From Clostridia bacterium (lineage in GTDB: Bacteria; Bacillota; Clostridia; RUG12999): DNA of 64,000 bases. Positions 35,331 to 44,256 of this stretch are shown one piece after another. Where the stretch lies: NCBI GenBank assembly GCA_017467445.1, contig JAFTSG010000005.1, forward strand, positions 1-64,000, read 5' to 3'. A program made the position numbers and the translations under genes. How positions within the stretch are numbered: the first letter of the stretch is position 1; every line of letters begins with the position of its first letter. Under the pieces are notes generated by a model. That model saw only the letters and a list, made by a program, of their open reading frames with translations. It ran no database searches and had not been told where the DNA came from.

Positions 35331-36500
35331 ATGGGACTTAACGATACACCGTCGGCAAACAGACTTCATATAGGGTTTTTCGGGTGCAGAAACGCCGGAA
35401 AATCCAGTTTAGTCAATGCCGTTACCGGTCAGGAACTGGCAGTTGTTTCCGATGTTCTCGGCACAACCACCGACCCCGTTACAAAATCAATGGAGCTACT
35501 TCCCCTGGGACCCGTGCTTATTATCGATACACCCGGTATTGATGACGAGGGAAACTTAGGTGAAAAGCGAATAGAAAAGACAAGGCAGATACTTTCTAAA
35601 ACCGATATTGCCGTTCTTGTGGTTGATAGCAAAAAGGGACTCTCCCCTGCCGATATGGAGCTTATAGATATTTTCAAAGAAAAAAATATTCCGCACATTA
35701 TAGCATATAACAAATGCGATATGGCAGAACCGACTTTCGAAGACGGCATTTTTGTAAGTGCAAAAACGGGCGAAAACGTGGATACTCTTAAAGAAAAAAT
35801 TGCCGCTCTTCGTCCGCTGGGTAATGAAAAGCGCATAATCGGCGACCTTATAAGTGCAGGCGATATCGTTGTTCTTGTTACACCTATCGATGAGTCCGCC
35901 CCCAAAGGCAGACTTATCCTGCCACAGCAACAGACCATACGTGATATTTTAGACAGCGGTGCTATTGCGATTGTTACCAAGGAAACCGAACTTGAAGCGA
36001 CTCTGTCCTCACTTAAAAATCCACCGAAAATGGTTGTTACGGACTCTCAGGTGTTTGGCATTGTAAAAGAAATCCTTCCCCCTGATATGCCGCTTGTGTC
36101 TTTTTCAATCCTTATGGCAAGATATAAAGGTTTTCTTGAAACCGCGGTAGACGGAATAAAGGCAATTGATACCCTTAAAGACGGCGACACCATTTTAATA
36201 GCCGAAGGATGTACTCACCACCGTCAATGTAACGATATCGGCACTGTCAAAATCCCGAACTGGCTTTTAAAACATACAGGAAAAAACCTTAATTTCAAAA
36301 CTGTAAGCGGAAATGATTTCCCCCACGATTTAAGTGGAATTTCCCTTATAATTCATTGTGGCGGATGTATGCTTAACGAACGCGAAATTGAAACAAGGCG
36401 CCAAAGCGCCGAAGAAAATGGTGTGCCGTTTACGAATTACGGCACTGTAATTGCCCACATAAACGGCATCCTTGACAGATCCTTAAATGCCATTACTTGA
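35331..36500 (+). CDS. hydF: [FeFe]-hydrogenase maturation GTPase HydF
   Basis: 389 residues; the scaffold that carries the 2Fe subcluster to the hydrogenase. N-terminal GTPase: P-loop GCRNAGKSS, DTPGID, NKCD and SAK. C-terminal cluster-binding domain: HHRQC (about 305) and HCGGC (about 350). All three maturases are therefore encoded here, but the hydrogenase itself is not in this window. Confidence 0.96.
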   Translation: MGLNDTPSANRLHIGFFGCRNAGKSSLVNAVTGQELAVVSDVLGTTTDPVTKSMELLPLGPVLIIDTPGIDDEGNLGEKRIEKTRQILSKTDIAVLVVDSKKGLSPADMELIDIFKEKNIPHIIAYNKCDMAEPTFEDGIFVSAKTGENVDTLKEKIAALRPLGNEKRIIGDLISAGDIVVLVTPIDESAPKGRLILPQQQTIRDILDSGAIAIVTKETELEATLSSLKNPPKMVVTDSQVFGIVKEILPPDMPLVSFSILMARYKGFLETAVDGIKAIDTLKDGDTILIAEGCTHHRQCNDIGTVKIPNWLLKHTGKNLNFKTVSGNDFPHDLSGISLIIHCGGCMLNEREIETRRQSAEENGVPFTNYGTVIAHINGILDRSLNAIT

Positions 36501-36507
36501 CAAAATG

Positions 36508-36536
36508 TATAATTTCGTATACAATATATATACTTT
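36508..36536 (+). promoter_or_regulatory. promoter of the CNNM/CBS gene
   Basis: TTGACA (36508-36513) and TACAAT (36531-36536) with a 17-bp spacer. Confidence 0.7.
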
Positions 36537-36558
36537 ATTATAGGAGTGTGGTTATATT

Positions 36559-37815
36559 TTGGACAGTAGTGATGTCTTAAGTATTATAGTTATTCTTATT
36601 CTTATCGGACTTTCCGCTTTCTTCTCGGCAAGCGAAACTGCAGCATCCTCCGCAAGCAGAGTAAGAATGAAATCCTATGCCGACGACGGCGATAAACGCG
36701 CAAAGCGTTCTTTATCACTTATTGAAAACTTTGATAAAACGCTGTCTTCTATTCTGGTTGGTAACAATATAGTTAATATTGCATCAACCTCTCTTGCAAC
36801 CGCTTTATTTTTAAAGCTTAATCAGGAATACGGCGCACTTCTTTCAACTGTTGTTATGACGGTGCTTGTAATTACCTTCGGCGAAATTCTGCCGAAAAGC
36901 ACAGCGAAAGATAATGCTGATGATGCCATTATGGCGTTTTCCGGACCGCTTTCTTTTGTTTGCAAAATTTTAACCCCGATTTCATGGGTTTTCCGTGGGC
37001 TTAAACTTGCAATTACAAAACCTGAAGACCCCGAAGATAAAAAGCCGAGCATCACGGAAGAAGAGCTTAAATACATCATTGAAGAAATTCAGGATGAAGG
37101 TGTTCTTGAAGAACAGGAAAGCGAGCTTGCACAAAGTGCTCTTGAATTTGACGAAATCCGCGTACACGAAGTATATATGCCAAGGGTTGACGTTGTAGCT
37201 GTTGATGTTACTATGTCCCGTCAGGAAATTCAAAAGGTGTTTTTGGAAGAAAAATACACCCGTCTTCCTGTATACGAGGGAAATATTGATAACATCATCG
37301 GAATATTAAACGAAAAAGATTTTCTTATTTCGGTAGTAAACGATGAATTTACAAATGTAAGAAATCTTATTAAACCTGCACTTTTTGTGCCGTATAATCT
37401 CAAAATTTCAAAGGCACTTGCAAAAATGCAGGCAGACAAAATACAGATGGCAGTTGTTACAGACCAGTACGGCGGCACAGCCGGAATTGTAACAATGGAA
37501 GACATTCTGGAAGAGCTTGTAGGCGAAATATACGACGAACACGACGACGTGCTTCAGCTTATTGAACCTATTGGCGAATTTACTTACCGTGTTAACGGAA
37601 CAATGGATATTGAAGATATGCTTGAAGAAATCGGGTTTGAGGATGAAATTGAAAGCATCTACAATTCTGTAGGCGGCTGGGCATCCGAAATACTCGGTAA
37701 AATCCCCGAAAAAGGTGAAACCTTTGAATATGACGGTCTTAAAGTTACCATTGACGAGGTTGAGGATAACAGGGTTTCTTCGCTTATCGTTGAATATAAT
37801 AATACAGTAGAATAA
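36559..37815 (+). CDS. CNNM/CorC-family protein (DUF21, CBS pair, CorC_HlyC domain)
   Basis: 418 residues: a DUF21 membrane domain with about four helices (1-170), a CBS pair (about 200-325) and the C-terminal CorC_HlyC domain (about 340-418). The family includes Mg2+ exporters such as Bacillus MpfA; the older name is hemolysin-like. The start is TTG at 36559 with AGGAG 12 nt upstream. It has its own promoter and is followed by RNase P RNA. Confidence 0.88.
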   Translation: MDSSDVLSIIVILILIGLSAFFSASETAASSASRVRMKSYADDGDKRAKRSLSLIENFDKTLSSILVGNNIVNIASTSLATALFLKLNQEYGALLSTVVMTVLVITFGEILPKSTAKDNADDAIMAFSGPLSFVCKILTPISWVFRGLKLAITKPEDPEDKKPSITEEELKYIIEEIQDEGVLEEQESELAQSALEFDEIRVHEVYMPRVDVVAVDVTMSRQEIQKVFLEEKYTRLPVYEGNIDNIIGILNEKDFLISVVNDEFTNVRNLIKPALFVPYNLKISKALAKMQADKIQMAVVTDQYGGTAGIVTMEDILEELVGEIYDEHDDVLQLIEPIGEFTYRVNGTMDIEDMLEEIGFEDEIESIYNSVGGWASEILGKIPEKGETFEYDGLKVTIDEVEDNRVSSLIVEYNNTVE

Positions 37816-37820
37816 ATAAT

Positions 37821-38155
37821 ATGAGCATTTCGGGCAGTCGCGTGCCTTTTGGCACGAGGAAAGTCCGGGCTCCGCAGGGCAGGGTGCCGGATAACGTCCG
37901 GTGAAGGCGACTTCAAGGAAAGTGCAACAGAAATATACCGCCATATTTATTATGGTAAGGATGGAAAGGCGAGGTAAGAGCTCACCGACCCTTTAGGTAA
38001 CTATTGGGTCCTGTAAACCCCACCCGGAGCAACATCGTTAAGGGGAGTTAAGTTGGCCCGACAGTCCCCGGGTAGATGGCTTGAGCCATACAGTAATGTA
38101 TGGCCTAGATAGATGATTGCCTGCAAAACAGAACCCGGCTTACAGATTTGCTCAT
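37821..38155 (+). ncRNA. rnpB: RNase P RNA
   Basis: About 335 nt. The ends pair (ATGAGCA...TGCTCAT). The universally conserved P4 strands are present as GAGGAAAGTCCGGGCTC near the 5' end and ACAGAACCCGGCTTA near the 3' end, along with GGTAAGAGCTCACC. The overall pattern is bacterial and looks more A-type than the Bacillus B-type. It processes the 5' ends of tRNAs together with RnpA. It is followed by a strong terminator. Confidence 0.96.
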
Positions 38156-38165
38156 TTAATTTAAA

Positions 38166-38203
38166 CAAAAATGCACTGACGTTTTAGTCAGTGCATTTTT
38201 TTA
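38166..38203. terminator. bidirectional terminator of rnpB and the desulfurase gene
   Basis: The stem AAAATGCACTGAC/GTCAGTGCATTTT has A/T runs on both sides. The stop codon of the minus-strand desulfurase gene lies inside the hairpin. Confidence 0.88.
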
Positions 38204-39305
38204 TTGCATATAAAAATTTGTCTATGTCCTTTTTGGTGTTAAAATATCCGGGCGATACGCGCACAGTGCCACATTCAAACGTTCCGAAAGATTTATGTGC
38301 CATCGGTGCACAGTGAAGTCCGCATCTAACAGCAATACCGTACTGCTCGTCAAGTAAGGCACCCAAAGTTGCAGTATCCCTATTGTCTACATAAAAACTT
38401 AGTGCTGATGTAGTAGCGTTATTTTCGGGATAAAGCACGTTTACTCCCTGTATGTTCATAAGCCCATCCGACAAAATGCTTCGAAGATACCTCTCTTTTT
38501 CGTGGATATTTGAAGGTCCCTCGTTTAAAATAAACTTGGCTCCCTCATAAAGCCCTGCTATTGCCGGCATATTAAGAGTACCGCTTTCATATTTATCGGG
38601 CAAATCCTCCGGCTGGGTCATATTTTCGGAGGCTGACCCCGTACCGCCCGTCATAAGCGGCAAAGGATTTATATTTCCCGGAATAAAAAGTCCGCCTGTG
38701 CCTTGCGGTCCCATTGGTCCTTTATGACCTGCAAAGGCAAGCATAACCTGCCATTTGTCCGCACAAAGAGGTAACACCCCCGCGCTTTGCGATGCATCAA
38801 TCAAGCACGGCACTCCGCCCCTTTTGCACCACTCGGCGACATATGCTACATCATTTATAATTCCGCTTACATTTGACGCATGGTTTATAATTACCATATC
38901 GTAATCCGTCGGATTTAAAGTTTCAAGCATATGAACATCCACGCAGCCGTCTGCCCGTAAGGGTAAAAAGGTTATTTTGGCACCCTGCTGCGTAAGCGGA
39001 CGCATAACGGAATTATGTTCGGTGCCGGAACAGATAACGCGGCCTCCTGATTTAAGAACGCCTTTTATTGCCAGATTAAGTGCTTCCGTAGCATTTTTTG
39101 TAAACACAAGTTGCTGCGGATTATCCGAACCAATAAGGTTTGCCACAGCTTCGCGCGCCTGCCAAAGAAGTTCCGCACTGCCGAGAGCGGATTTGTATCC
39201 TCCCCGCCCGCAATTTGCGCCGCTTTTTGTCATATACTGCACTGCTGCGCGGATAACGGACGGCGGTTTTGGAAAAGTGGTTGCCGCATTATCAAGATAT
39301 ATCAT
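38184..39305 (-). CDS. cysteine desulfurase-family aminotransferase (class V)
   Basis: 373 residues from the ATG at 39305 (GGAGG upstream). A PLP enzyme of the class V group: LDNAATTFPKP start, the GTEHNSVMRP segment, and the Schiff-base lysine in FAGHKGPMGPQG. The active-site Cys region is RCGLHCAPMAH. It resembles the CsdA/SufS-like group that releases S or Se from (seleno)cysteine. It overlaps by 4 bp the gene for a DUF3343 protein, a proposed S/Se carrier, so transfer to that partner is the likely role. Confidence 0.88.
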   Translation of the reverse strand: MIYLDNAATTFPKPPSVIRAAVQYMTKSGANCGRGGYKSALGSAELLWQAREAVANLIGSDNPQQLVFTKNATEALNLAIKGVLKSGGRVICSGTEHNSVMRPLTQQGAKITFLPLRADGCVDVHMLETLNPTDYDMVIINHASNVSGIINDVAYVAEWCKRGGVPCLIDASQSAGVLPLCADKWQVMLAFAGHKGPMGPQGTGGLFIPGNINPLPLMTGGTGSASENMTQPEDLPDKYESGTLNMPAIAGLYEGAKFILNEGPSNIHEKERYLRSILSDGLMNIQGVNVLYPENNATTSALSFYVDNRDTATLGALLDEQYGIAVRCGLHCAPMAHKSFGTFECGTVRVSPGYFNTKKDIDKFLYAIKKCTD

Positions 39306-39532
39306 TCCTGCCTCCAATTATATATTCCCTTTATTTTAACATTAAGACTATCTGCAATTTCAAGTGCTTTTTCCCTGCACTCTTCCGATGTTACTATACA
39401 GTAGCTGCAACCGCCCTCTGAATATTCCTTGGGAGTTTGCATGGTTTTTGCCTTGCATCCCCCGTTTATAAGAAGTTTTTTGACTCTTACAGCAGTTGTG
39501 GCGGATGCAAATACTACCAGAATTTCGTTCAT
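39302..39532 (-). CDS. DUF3343 (putative Se/S carrier) small protein
   Basis: 76 residues from the ATG at 39532 with GGGAG upstream. It shows the DUF3343 pattern FASATTAVRVKKLL...GGCSYCIV with closely spaced cysteines (about 37-40) that could carry persulfide or selenide. The family is found with selenium-related genes. It is coupled (ATGA overlap) to the cysteine desulfurase. The longer open frame upstream covers the divergent dprA promoter and is not used. Confidence 0.85.
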   Translation of the reverse strand: MNEILVVFASATTAVRVKKLLINGGCKAKTMQTPKEYSEGGCSYCIVTSEECREKALEIADSLNVKIKGIYNWRQE

Positions 39533-39622
39533 ATATACATCTCCCAATAAGCTACTTGCCCGCCATATAAACAGGCACACTATATAATATTGCAAATTAC
39601 GCGTTTTTGTGACATTTCCTGC

Positions 39623-39651
39623 TTGTATAACACATTTGTTTATGATATACT
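39623..39651 (+). promoter_or_regulatory. promoter of dprA-trmK
   Basis: TTGTAT (39623-39628) and TATACT (39646-39651) with a 17-bp spacer. Confidence 0.6.
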
Positions 39652-39671
39652 TTTTTATAGAGGGTGATTTT

Positions 39672-40802
39672 ATGACAGACATAAAATACTGGATATGGTT
39701 TGCACTTTGCAGTCGCGAAAAGCTTCGACTTGCACGAAAGCTTTTTAGCGCAGTCGGAAGTGTTGAAACCATATATAACTATACCGAATCCGATTATATA
39801 AACATAGGTATTACTGATATTGAATATCTTTCAAAGCTTTGCAATAAATCTATGGACGCTTCTTTCCGCGAGATGTTTTTTGCCCAGCAGTACGGCGTAG
39901 AGTTTATTACAATAGAATCCGAAAAATATCCCGAAATGCTCCGGCATATCGGGGACCCGCCACTACTTCTTTATAAACGTGGCGAGCATTATCCCGTGCA
40001 GAATAAGCTTTGTATTGGTGTTATAGGTACACGTCATTCCAAAAAGGGTAACGATGTTGCGTTTAACATTGCGCGTGACCTTTCACTTGCAGGCGTAAGT
40101 GTTGTTTCGGGAATGGCGCAGGGTATTGATACAATGGCGCATAACGGTGTTTTTGCCGGTGGCGGACACAGCATTGCCGTACTCGGCTCGGGTGTAAACA
40201 GACCTTACCCTGCCGAAAATAAAAAGCTTATGGTTTCTATAATGAACCACGGCTGCATTTTGTCTGAATATCCTTTTGATACCGCCCCTCTCGGTTATCA
40301 TTTTCCCGAACGCAACCGTATTTTAAGCGGACTTTGTCACGGTGTTATTGTTGTCGAAGCGCCCGCAAGAAGTGGTGCTCTCAGCAGTGCATCACACGCT
40401 GCCGACCAGGGTAGGGATGTGTTTGCATTCCCCGGTGATGAAAACGACCCTGCATTTGCAGGATGTCGCGCCCTTATTGCCGACGGCGCAAAAAAAGTAG
40501 GCTGTGTTAAAGATATTTTAGAAGAATATAAATCTGCATATCCGCAGTTTTTCAAGACTAAAACTTTTAAACAAAGTAATGCTTATTTTGAAATTCCCGA
40601 TTCTCCTACATATGAATCACCGTTTTCGGATATTATTTTAGGCGCTCTTAAAGATGGTCCGAAAACAGCAGGCGAAATTGCCGAAATAACGCACTTGCCG
40701 CTTCCCAAGCTTAACGGACATATTACTCTTCTTGAGCTTGAAGGCACTATTATCCGCGTTCCGGGAACTCAAGCTTTTATGTCAGGAGATGATATTTTAT
40801 GA
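39672..40802 (+). CDS. dprA: DNA-processing protein DprA
   Basis: 376 residues from the ATG at 39672 (GAGGGTG upstream). An N-terminal SAM-like part (about 1-75), then the Rossmann-type core with GTRHSKKG and SGMAQGIDTMAHNG, then a winged-helix tail (about 310-376). DprA loads RecA on incoming single-stranded DNA in natural transformation. It is widespread, so it is not proof of competence. It overlaps trmK by 4 bp. Confidence 0.94.
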   Translation: MTDIKYWIWFALCSREKLRLARKLFSAVGSVETIYNYTESDYINIGITDIEYLSKLCNKSMDASFREMFFAQQYGVEFITIESEKYPEMLRHIGDPPLLLYKRGEHYPVQNKLCIGVIGTRHSKKGNDVAFNIARDLSLAGVSVVSGMAQGIDTMAHNGVFAGGGHSIAVLGSGVNRPYPAENKKLMVSIMNHGCILSEYPFDTAPLGYHFPERNRILSGLCHGVIVVEAPARSGALSSASHAADQGRDVFAFPGDENDPAFAGCRALIADGAKKVGCVKDILEEYKSAYPQFFKTKTFKQSNAYFEIPDSPTYESPFSDIILGALKDGPKTAGEIAEITHLPLPKLNGHITLLELEGTIIRVPGTQAFMSGDDIL

Positions 40803-41458
40803 ATTTAACCATTAGACTCAAAACCGTAGCCGACCTTGCAGGGAAATGCACATCCCTTGCCGATATAGGTACCGACCACGCATATATACCGATTTATCTT
40901 ATGCAAAAAGGACTTATTTCAAAAGCAATTGCGGCAGATATAAATGAAGGTCCGCTTGAAAGGGCAGATAAAAACATAAGAAAAGCAGGGCTTTCTGATA
41001 AAATTACTCTTCGTCTTTCCAACGGACTTGACAATATAAATGATAATGAAGCCGAAACCGTCGTCATTGCCGGAATGGGTGGCGAAATTATTTCGCGTAT
41101 GCTTGAAAAACCAAAGCCTGCTGGCATTAAAAGAATAGTTCTTCAGCCTATGACGGATATTCCGCTCGTAAGAAGAAAAATCCACGAAAACGGTATGATA
41201 ATAACCGCTGAACGTCTTGCCGCTGAAAAAGATAAAATATACACCGTTATCGCCTGCGAATACGGCACCTGTCAGCAGTTTTCGGATGAAGACTATATTG
41301 TATCCCCGTTTATAAAAGATGACCCGATTTTTGACGAATATATCAAAAAACAGCTTGGCATATGCAAAAACAACCTTGAAAAAACAAAAAATGCGGAAAA
41401 TAAAGAATTTTCCGCACAGTTTGAATATTTAATTTCTATATACCAAAAGTTTATTTGA
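40799..41458 (+). CDS. trmK: tRNA m1A22 methyltransferase TrmK
   Basis: 219 residues; a SAM methyltransferase with the motif LADIGTDHAYIPIYL (about 20-34) and the IAGMGGE loop (about 90), typical of TrmK/YqfN. It methylates A22 of tRNA. Its 3' end overlaps the convergent QueG-like gene by 8 bp. Confidence 0.92.
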   Translation: MNLTIRLKTVADLAGKCTSLADIGTDHAYIPIYLMQKGLISKAIAADINEGPLERADKNIRKAGLSDKITLRLSNGLDNINDNEAETVVIAGMGGEIISRMLEKPKPAGIKRIVLQPMTDIPLVRRKIHENGMIITAERLAAEKDKIYTVIACEYGTCQQFSDEDYIVSPFIKDDPIFDEYIKKQLGICKNNLEKTKNAENKEFSAQFEYLISIYQKFI

Positions 41459-42116
41459 GTCCGTGTGGACAGTTTTTTACACAAATTCCGCACACTACTC
41501 CTCTGCCTATGTCCTTGAAATGCTCTTTCATATAAGTGGAACAGGCGTGTCTGTCCAGCGTATCGTCGGGATTGTCAAGTGAAAAGGACTTACCCGAAAT
41601 TGCCATTGCCGGGCAAAGAGAGCGGCAGATATTGCAGTCGCCGCATAAATCCTCTTCAAACGGTGTCCCGCATTCAAGAGGCATATTTGTAAGTATCGAC
41701 CCGAGTCTTACTCTCGGGCCGTATTTTTTTGAAATAAAAAGCCCGCTTTTGCCGATGCCACCAAGACCCGCAAGCCGTGCTACGGTTTTATGCTGAAAAA
41801 GCCCCGTATATCCGCCTATACTTTGCGATGCGGCAACAGGAATATAATCATACCCCTGCCGCTGAATTTCCATTCCCGCCATTAAAATAAGACGGTCAAT
41901 AAACGCATTTACGGTTCTGTAATGCTGAAAATATGTATGAGTGGGTTTATCCGTAATTCCGTCAACGGCGCCACCCGAAAGCCGCACAACAACGGAAATA
42001 GCATATTTATATTTTTCCGCGCCTTCATAATGTTTAAGAAGCTCGCTCTGATGGCCGTCAATCAAGGCATAGCCCACTTCCGAAGCGCCGTTTTTAAGTA
42101 AAAATTCTTTTATCAT
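41451..42116 (-). CDS. QueG-related 4Fe-4S protein (short form)
   Basis: 221 residues. It has two ferredoxin-type clusters near the C-terminus (CGDCNICRSLCP and CGICVKNCPHG) and the upstream region seen in epoxyqueuosine reductase (ARLAGLGGIGKSGLFISKKYGPRVRLG). It lacks the C-terminal HEAT repeats of full QueG (about 380 residues), so a role in queuosine synthesis is uncertain. It lies 8 bp after recO on the minus strand. Confidence 0.8.
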   Translation of the reverse strand: MIKEFLLKNGASEVGYALIDGHQSELLKHYEGAEKYKYAISVVVRLSGGAVDGITDKPTHTYFQHYRTVNAFIDRLILMAGMEIQRQGYDYIPVAASQSIGGYTGLFQHKTVARLAGLGGIGKSGLFISKKYGPRVRLGSILTNMPLECGTPFEEDLCGDCNICRSLCPAMAISGKSFSLDNPDDTLDRHACSTYMKEHFKDIGRGVVCGICVKNCPHGLK

Positions 42117-42124
42117 ATACCCAC

Positions 42125-42832
42125 CTATATTTCATAATCCAGATGAATTTTTATAAATTCTTTAATTAGCATATAAACATTTGCAAAATCTTCTTCTTCC
42201 GCTTTAAACGAAAACATCTTTTTTATGTCACAGTTTAAAATATATTCCATTACCTGCGCTGTTTGCGGCATTATCGGAATGGCATCAGGACACTCCAATG
42301 CACATTCCGTACAGATAGTTCCGCCAAACGACGGCGAAAACCTGCCCGAATCCGTGCATCCGCACTCCATACACATTCCTACAATGGGTGAAAGCCCGAG
42401 ACACTCACACGTTTTTGTATAAAACACCGCTTTTACCATCGCAAGAGATTTATTGTAATGCACAAGCGCATACAGCGTGTTGAGCGTTACACGCAGGAGG
42501 TCGCCGAGGTCTTCGCTCTCGTCACACGTAAAATTGATAAACTGCAGTATTTCCGATGCAAGGTTCAGTTTGTCCAAATCTTTTGTAAGGTCATAAAAGC
42601 TTTCTATAACCTCTGCCGAAGACAGTATGTACATACCGCCTTTGTCGTACAAAATATAGTCCCCGTATGAAAACAAAAGAGTTTGCGAGCTTTTTCCGTG
42701 GTTAATGCTTTTTCCGCCTTTAACCATAACGGAAATTTTGCCCGACTCCTGCGTAAGCACCGTCAGAATTTTATCGTATTCACCGTATGAAATGCTCTTC
42801 AGTACCAGTCCCCTGGTTTTTATCAGATTCAT
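42125..42832 (-). CDS. recO: DNA repair protein RecO
   Basis: 235 residues: an N-terminal OB fold (about 1-80) and a C-terminal helical part with a four-Cys zinc site (CMECGC...CTEC, about 148-172). RecO loads RecA on SSB-coated DNA. GGAGG precedes the ATG, which lies inside the coding part of yqzL. The order yqzL-recO is standard in Firmicutes. Confidence 0.94.
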   Translation of the reverse strand: MNLIKTRGLVLKSISYGEYDKILTVLTQESGKISVMVKGGKSINHGKSSQTLLFSYGDYILYDKGGMYILSSAEVIESFYDLTKDLDKLNLASEILQFINFTCDESEDLGDLLRVTLNTLYALVHYNKSLAMVKAVFYTKTCECLGLSPIVGMCMECGCTDSGRFSPSFGGTICTECALECPDAIPIMPQTAQVMEYILNCDIKKMFSFKAEEEDFANVYMLIKEFIKIHLDYEI

Positions 42833-42932
42833 TTATTTCCTCCACACTTCCGGAAAGACCCTTATAAAACAAATAATCGTTTATGTTTCCGGTTTTGCAA
42901 AATATATCCCAGACTAAATCCTTAGTATCCAT
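42780..42932 (-). CDS. yqzL: YqzL-family small protein
   Basis: A short gene of 50 codons plus stop that begins at ATG 42932 (AAGGAG 7 nt upstream) and overlaps recO by 53 bp in another frame. The protein begins MDTKDLVWDIFCKTGNINDY, the pattern of YqzL (W...F..TGNI..YL). YqzL proteins lie directly before recO in many Firmicutes. Function unknown. A promoter-like TTGCAC-18-TAGAAT lies upstream (about 42958-42987). Confidence 0.85.
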   Translation of the reverse strand: MDTKDLVWDIFCKTGNINDYLFYKGLSGSVEEINESDKNQGTGTEEHFIR

Positions 42933-43019
42933 AATCATTCTCCTTAAATTATTCTACCTTTATTATTTTCGCCTGTGCAATTAATATAAGTTAAAATGAA
43001 TGGATATTAACCCAAAATT

Positions 43020-44240
43020 TTACTGTTTATTCAGCAAAAGTACCTTTGATATATTATCCGGATTAAACAGATAAAGACAGTTTTCCACATCTTCCATAGA
43101 AAGATTTTCAATTATTTTTATAACCTCGTCATCACTTACAATTTTGTTTCTTAAAATAAGCTGTTTGCCCGCTGTGGACATTCTGTTTCCCGCACTTTCG
43201 GAAGCAAGAATTATCCCTGCTTTAAGGTGCTGTTTCATATCCTCAAATTCACGTTTTGTAATACCGCTTTTATGTATTTTATAAAGCTCATCTTCAATCA
43301 TAGCTGATACTGCGACAATATTTTCGGCATTGCATCCTGCATAAATGGATGTGTATCCCCCGTTTTTAAATACGTTCGGGAAACTGTATACCGAATATGC
43401 AAGACCTTTTTCCTCCCTTATATGCTGGAAAAGACGCGAGCTCATACTGCCACCAAGAACGTTACATATAAGCGTATGTGCATACATTTTTTCGTCGTTA
43501 TAGCAAAGTCCGGGCAGCCCAATTGCAATATGCGCCTGTTCAATATCCTTATACCGGATTATGCTGCCTTTGTTATATTCCGGTGTTGCCGTTACAAGAT
43601 TTACGCTTTTTTCTTTTCTTATGCCGCCAAAATATTTTTCGCATTTTTCGGCGAGTTTATTTTCATCAAATGCTCCCGCAACCGAAATAACAATTTCGTC
43701 GGCACAGTAGCGAAGGTCCATATATTCTTTGATAATCTTTTTATCAAACGAATTTACACTCTCGTGTGAGCCGAGGATGTTCCAGCCGAGGCTGTGCCCT
43801 TCAAAACAAATCCCCGCTAGAATATCGTGAGAGAGCTCTTCTGGATTATCCTCGTACATATCTATTTCTTCTTCAACTATTGTTTTTTCTGTCCCAATAT
43901 CTTTCTTATCAAATTTTGAATTAATAATCATATCGGCAATAAGTTCAAGCGCAAAATCAAGGTCTTCGGCAAGGGTTTTTGAATATACGCAGGTACAGTC
44001 GTGCGCTGTAAATGCATTAAGCTGACCGCCTGTTTTATCCATAGAAACCGCAATATCCTTTGCCGTTCGGGATGCCGTTCCTTTAAAGAGCATATGTTCA
44101 ATAAAATGGGATATACCCCAAAACTTTTCTGTTTCATTTATGGTGCCGCTGCCAATCCATACGCCAACGGACACGCTTTTTGAATGCGGCATTTTATCAT
44201 GCACAAGCCTTATTCCGCAATCAAGTTCTACTATTTTCAT
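43020..44240 (-). CDS. M16-family zinc peptidase (PepR/YmxG-like)
   Basis: 406 residues with the zinc motif HFIEHMLFKGT (about 47-57) and the distal Glu in EKTIVEEEIDMYEDN. The second half has REEKGLAYSVYSFP, as in M16B processing peptidases. Unlike the yfmF/yfmH pair it is encoded as a single gene, as is usual for the PepR type, which forms homodimers. It lies between cardiolipin synthase and yqzL-recO on the minus strand. Confidence 0.92.
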   Translation of the reverse strand: MKIVELDCGIRLVHDKMPHSKSVSVGVWIGSGTINETEKFWGISHFIEHMLFKGTASRTAKDIAVSMDKTGGQLNAFTAHDCTCVYSKTLAEDLDFALELIADMIINSKFDKKDIGTEKTIVEEEIDMYEDNPEELSHDILAGICFEGHSLGWNILGSHESVNSFDKKIIKEYMDLRYCADEIVISVAGAFDENKLAEKCEKYFGGIRKEKSVNLVTATPEYNKGSIIRYKDIEQAHIAIGLPGLCYNDEKMYAHTLICNVLGGSMSSRLFQHIREEKGLAYSVYSFPNVFKNGGYTSIYAGCNAENIVAVSAMIEDELYKIHKSGITKREFEDMKQHLKAGIILASESAGNRMSTAGKQLILRNKIVSDDEVIKIIENLSMEDVENCLYLFNPDNISKVLLLNKQ

Positions 44241-44256
44241 TTTTCTTTTTCCGCCT

